Shown here: in pieces, positions 63,888 through 64,000 of the stretch
Layout of the letters: each line of letters opens with the position of its first letter
Numbering within the stretch: the first letter of the stretch is position 1
NCBI RefSeq assembly: GCF_002355435.1
Contig: NZ_AP017313.1
Location: 1,922,001 to 1,986,000 of the forward strand
Direction of reading: 5' to 3'
DNA length: 64,000 nucleotides
From: Mucilaginibacter gotjawali
GTDB taxonomy: Bacteria > Bacteroidota > Bacteroidia > Sphingobacteriales > Sphingobacteriaceae
The notes under the pieces: model-generated
The model's input: the letters and a program-made list of their open reading frames with translations, nothing else
Told to the model about the DNA's origin: nothing
The model's database searches: none
Program-made: the position numbers and the translations under genes

Positions 63888-64000
63888 TTGAAAGAAAGTG
63901 TAATGCTCGTAAACGCCAAAGGCCAGGCGATTGGGACAATGGATAAAATGGCTGCTCATACTTCAGGAACGCTGCACCGAGCGTTCTCTGTATTTATTTT
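63888..64000 (+). CDS. idi: Isopentenyl-diphosphate delta-isomerase, N-terminal part (continues beyond window)
   Basis: The visible 37 residues, VMLVNAKGQAIGTMDKMAAH then TSGTLHRAFSVFIF, match the start of type I (Nudix-fold) IDI, which isomerises IPP and DMAPP and so feeds the crtB substrate pathway. The His in MAAH and in TLHRAF are metal-site His residues. The start could be TTG 63888 or ATG 63903, both in frame; the gene follows the upstream stop by five bases. Confidence 0.85.
   Translation, partial: MKESVMLVNAKGQAIGTMDKMAAHTSGTLHRAFSVFI

Overview
The window is from a Bacteroidota genome, most likely a soil or plant-associated Sphingobacteriaceae of the Mucilaginibacter/Pedobacter type. 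The evidence is two Oar-like TonB-dependent receptors, a type III glutamine synthetase beside amtB and a porin, DUF3347 and DUF6600 proteins, a flexirubin/carotenoid-type crtI-crtB pair, and promoters of the TAnnTTTG type instead of E. coli-like boxes. No rRNA genes, insertion sequences, phage or CRISPR array are visible; the only RNA gene is a tRNA-His.

Layout. 1-2.7 kb: 5' part of gltB (minus strand, runs off the left edge). 3-17 kb: small metabolic and envelope genes (GNAT, GH95 fucosidase-like enzyme, esterase-like protein, DUF3892, CHAD-CYTH polyphosphate-type pair, DUF6600 lipoprotein with a 16-residue repeat array, aldo/keto reductase, galK, TrmH methyltransferase, lpdA). 17.7-24.4 kb: two paralogous TonB-dependent receptors. 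24.4-32.8 kb: purM-like gene, ClC channel, then a nitrogen block in which GSIII diverges from amtB and a porin. 32.9-44.4 kb: mostly housekeeping genes (TonB, purL, hicAB, ECF sigma factor with a membrane partner, trmN6, phosphoesterase, fbp, rnhA, copper ATPase). 44.7 kb: tRNA-His. 44.8-54.9 kb: an accessory-looking region beside the tRNA with a broken GNAT, a Crp remnant, two AraC and one Crp regulator, hydrolases and a MITE-like element. 55-60.9 kb: two DUF3347 paralogs, HAD phosphatase, FAD protein, LOG protein, MFS exporter. 61-64 kb: start of a carotenoid operon (crtI-crtB-unknown-idi) behind a 28-bp perfect palindrome.

Two genome-wide properties stand out. First, at least eight, and probably nine, reading-frame breaks lie between 3.8 and 27.8 kb. 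Every one is repaired by adding a single base to a homopolymer of 5-9 bases, so they look like systematic homopolymer under-calls and not real gene loss. The right half of the window shows none; its one broken gene carries an in-frame amber codon. Second, many intergenic gaps hold hairpins made from short words repeated in tandem (for example GGACCAT, GTTCATG, ACCTTT, TTACAAC), each gap with its own word. No described element family known to me explains them.

Coordinates, frames and motifs were read by eye. Family names rest on recognised motifs, not on database searches.
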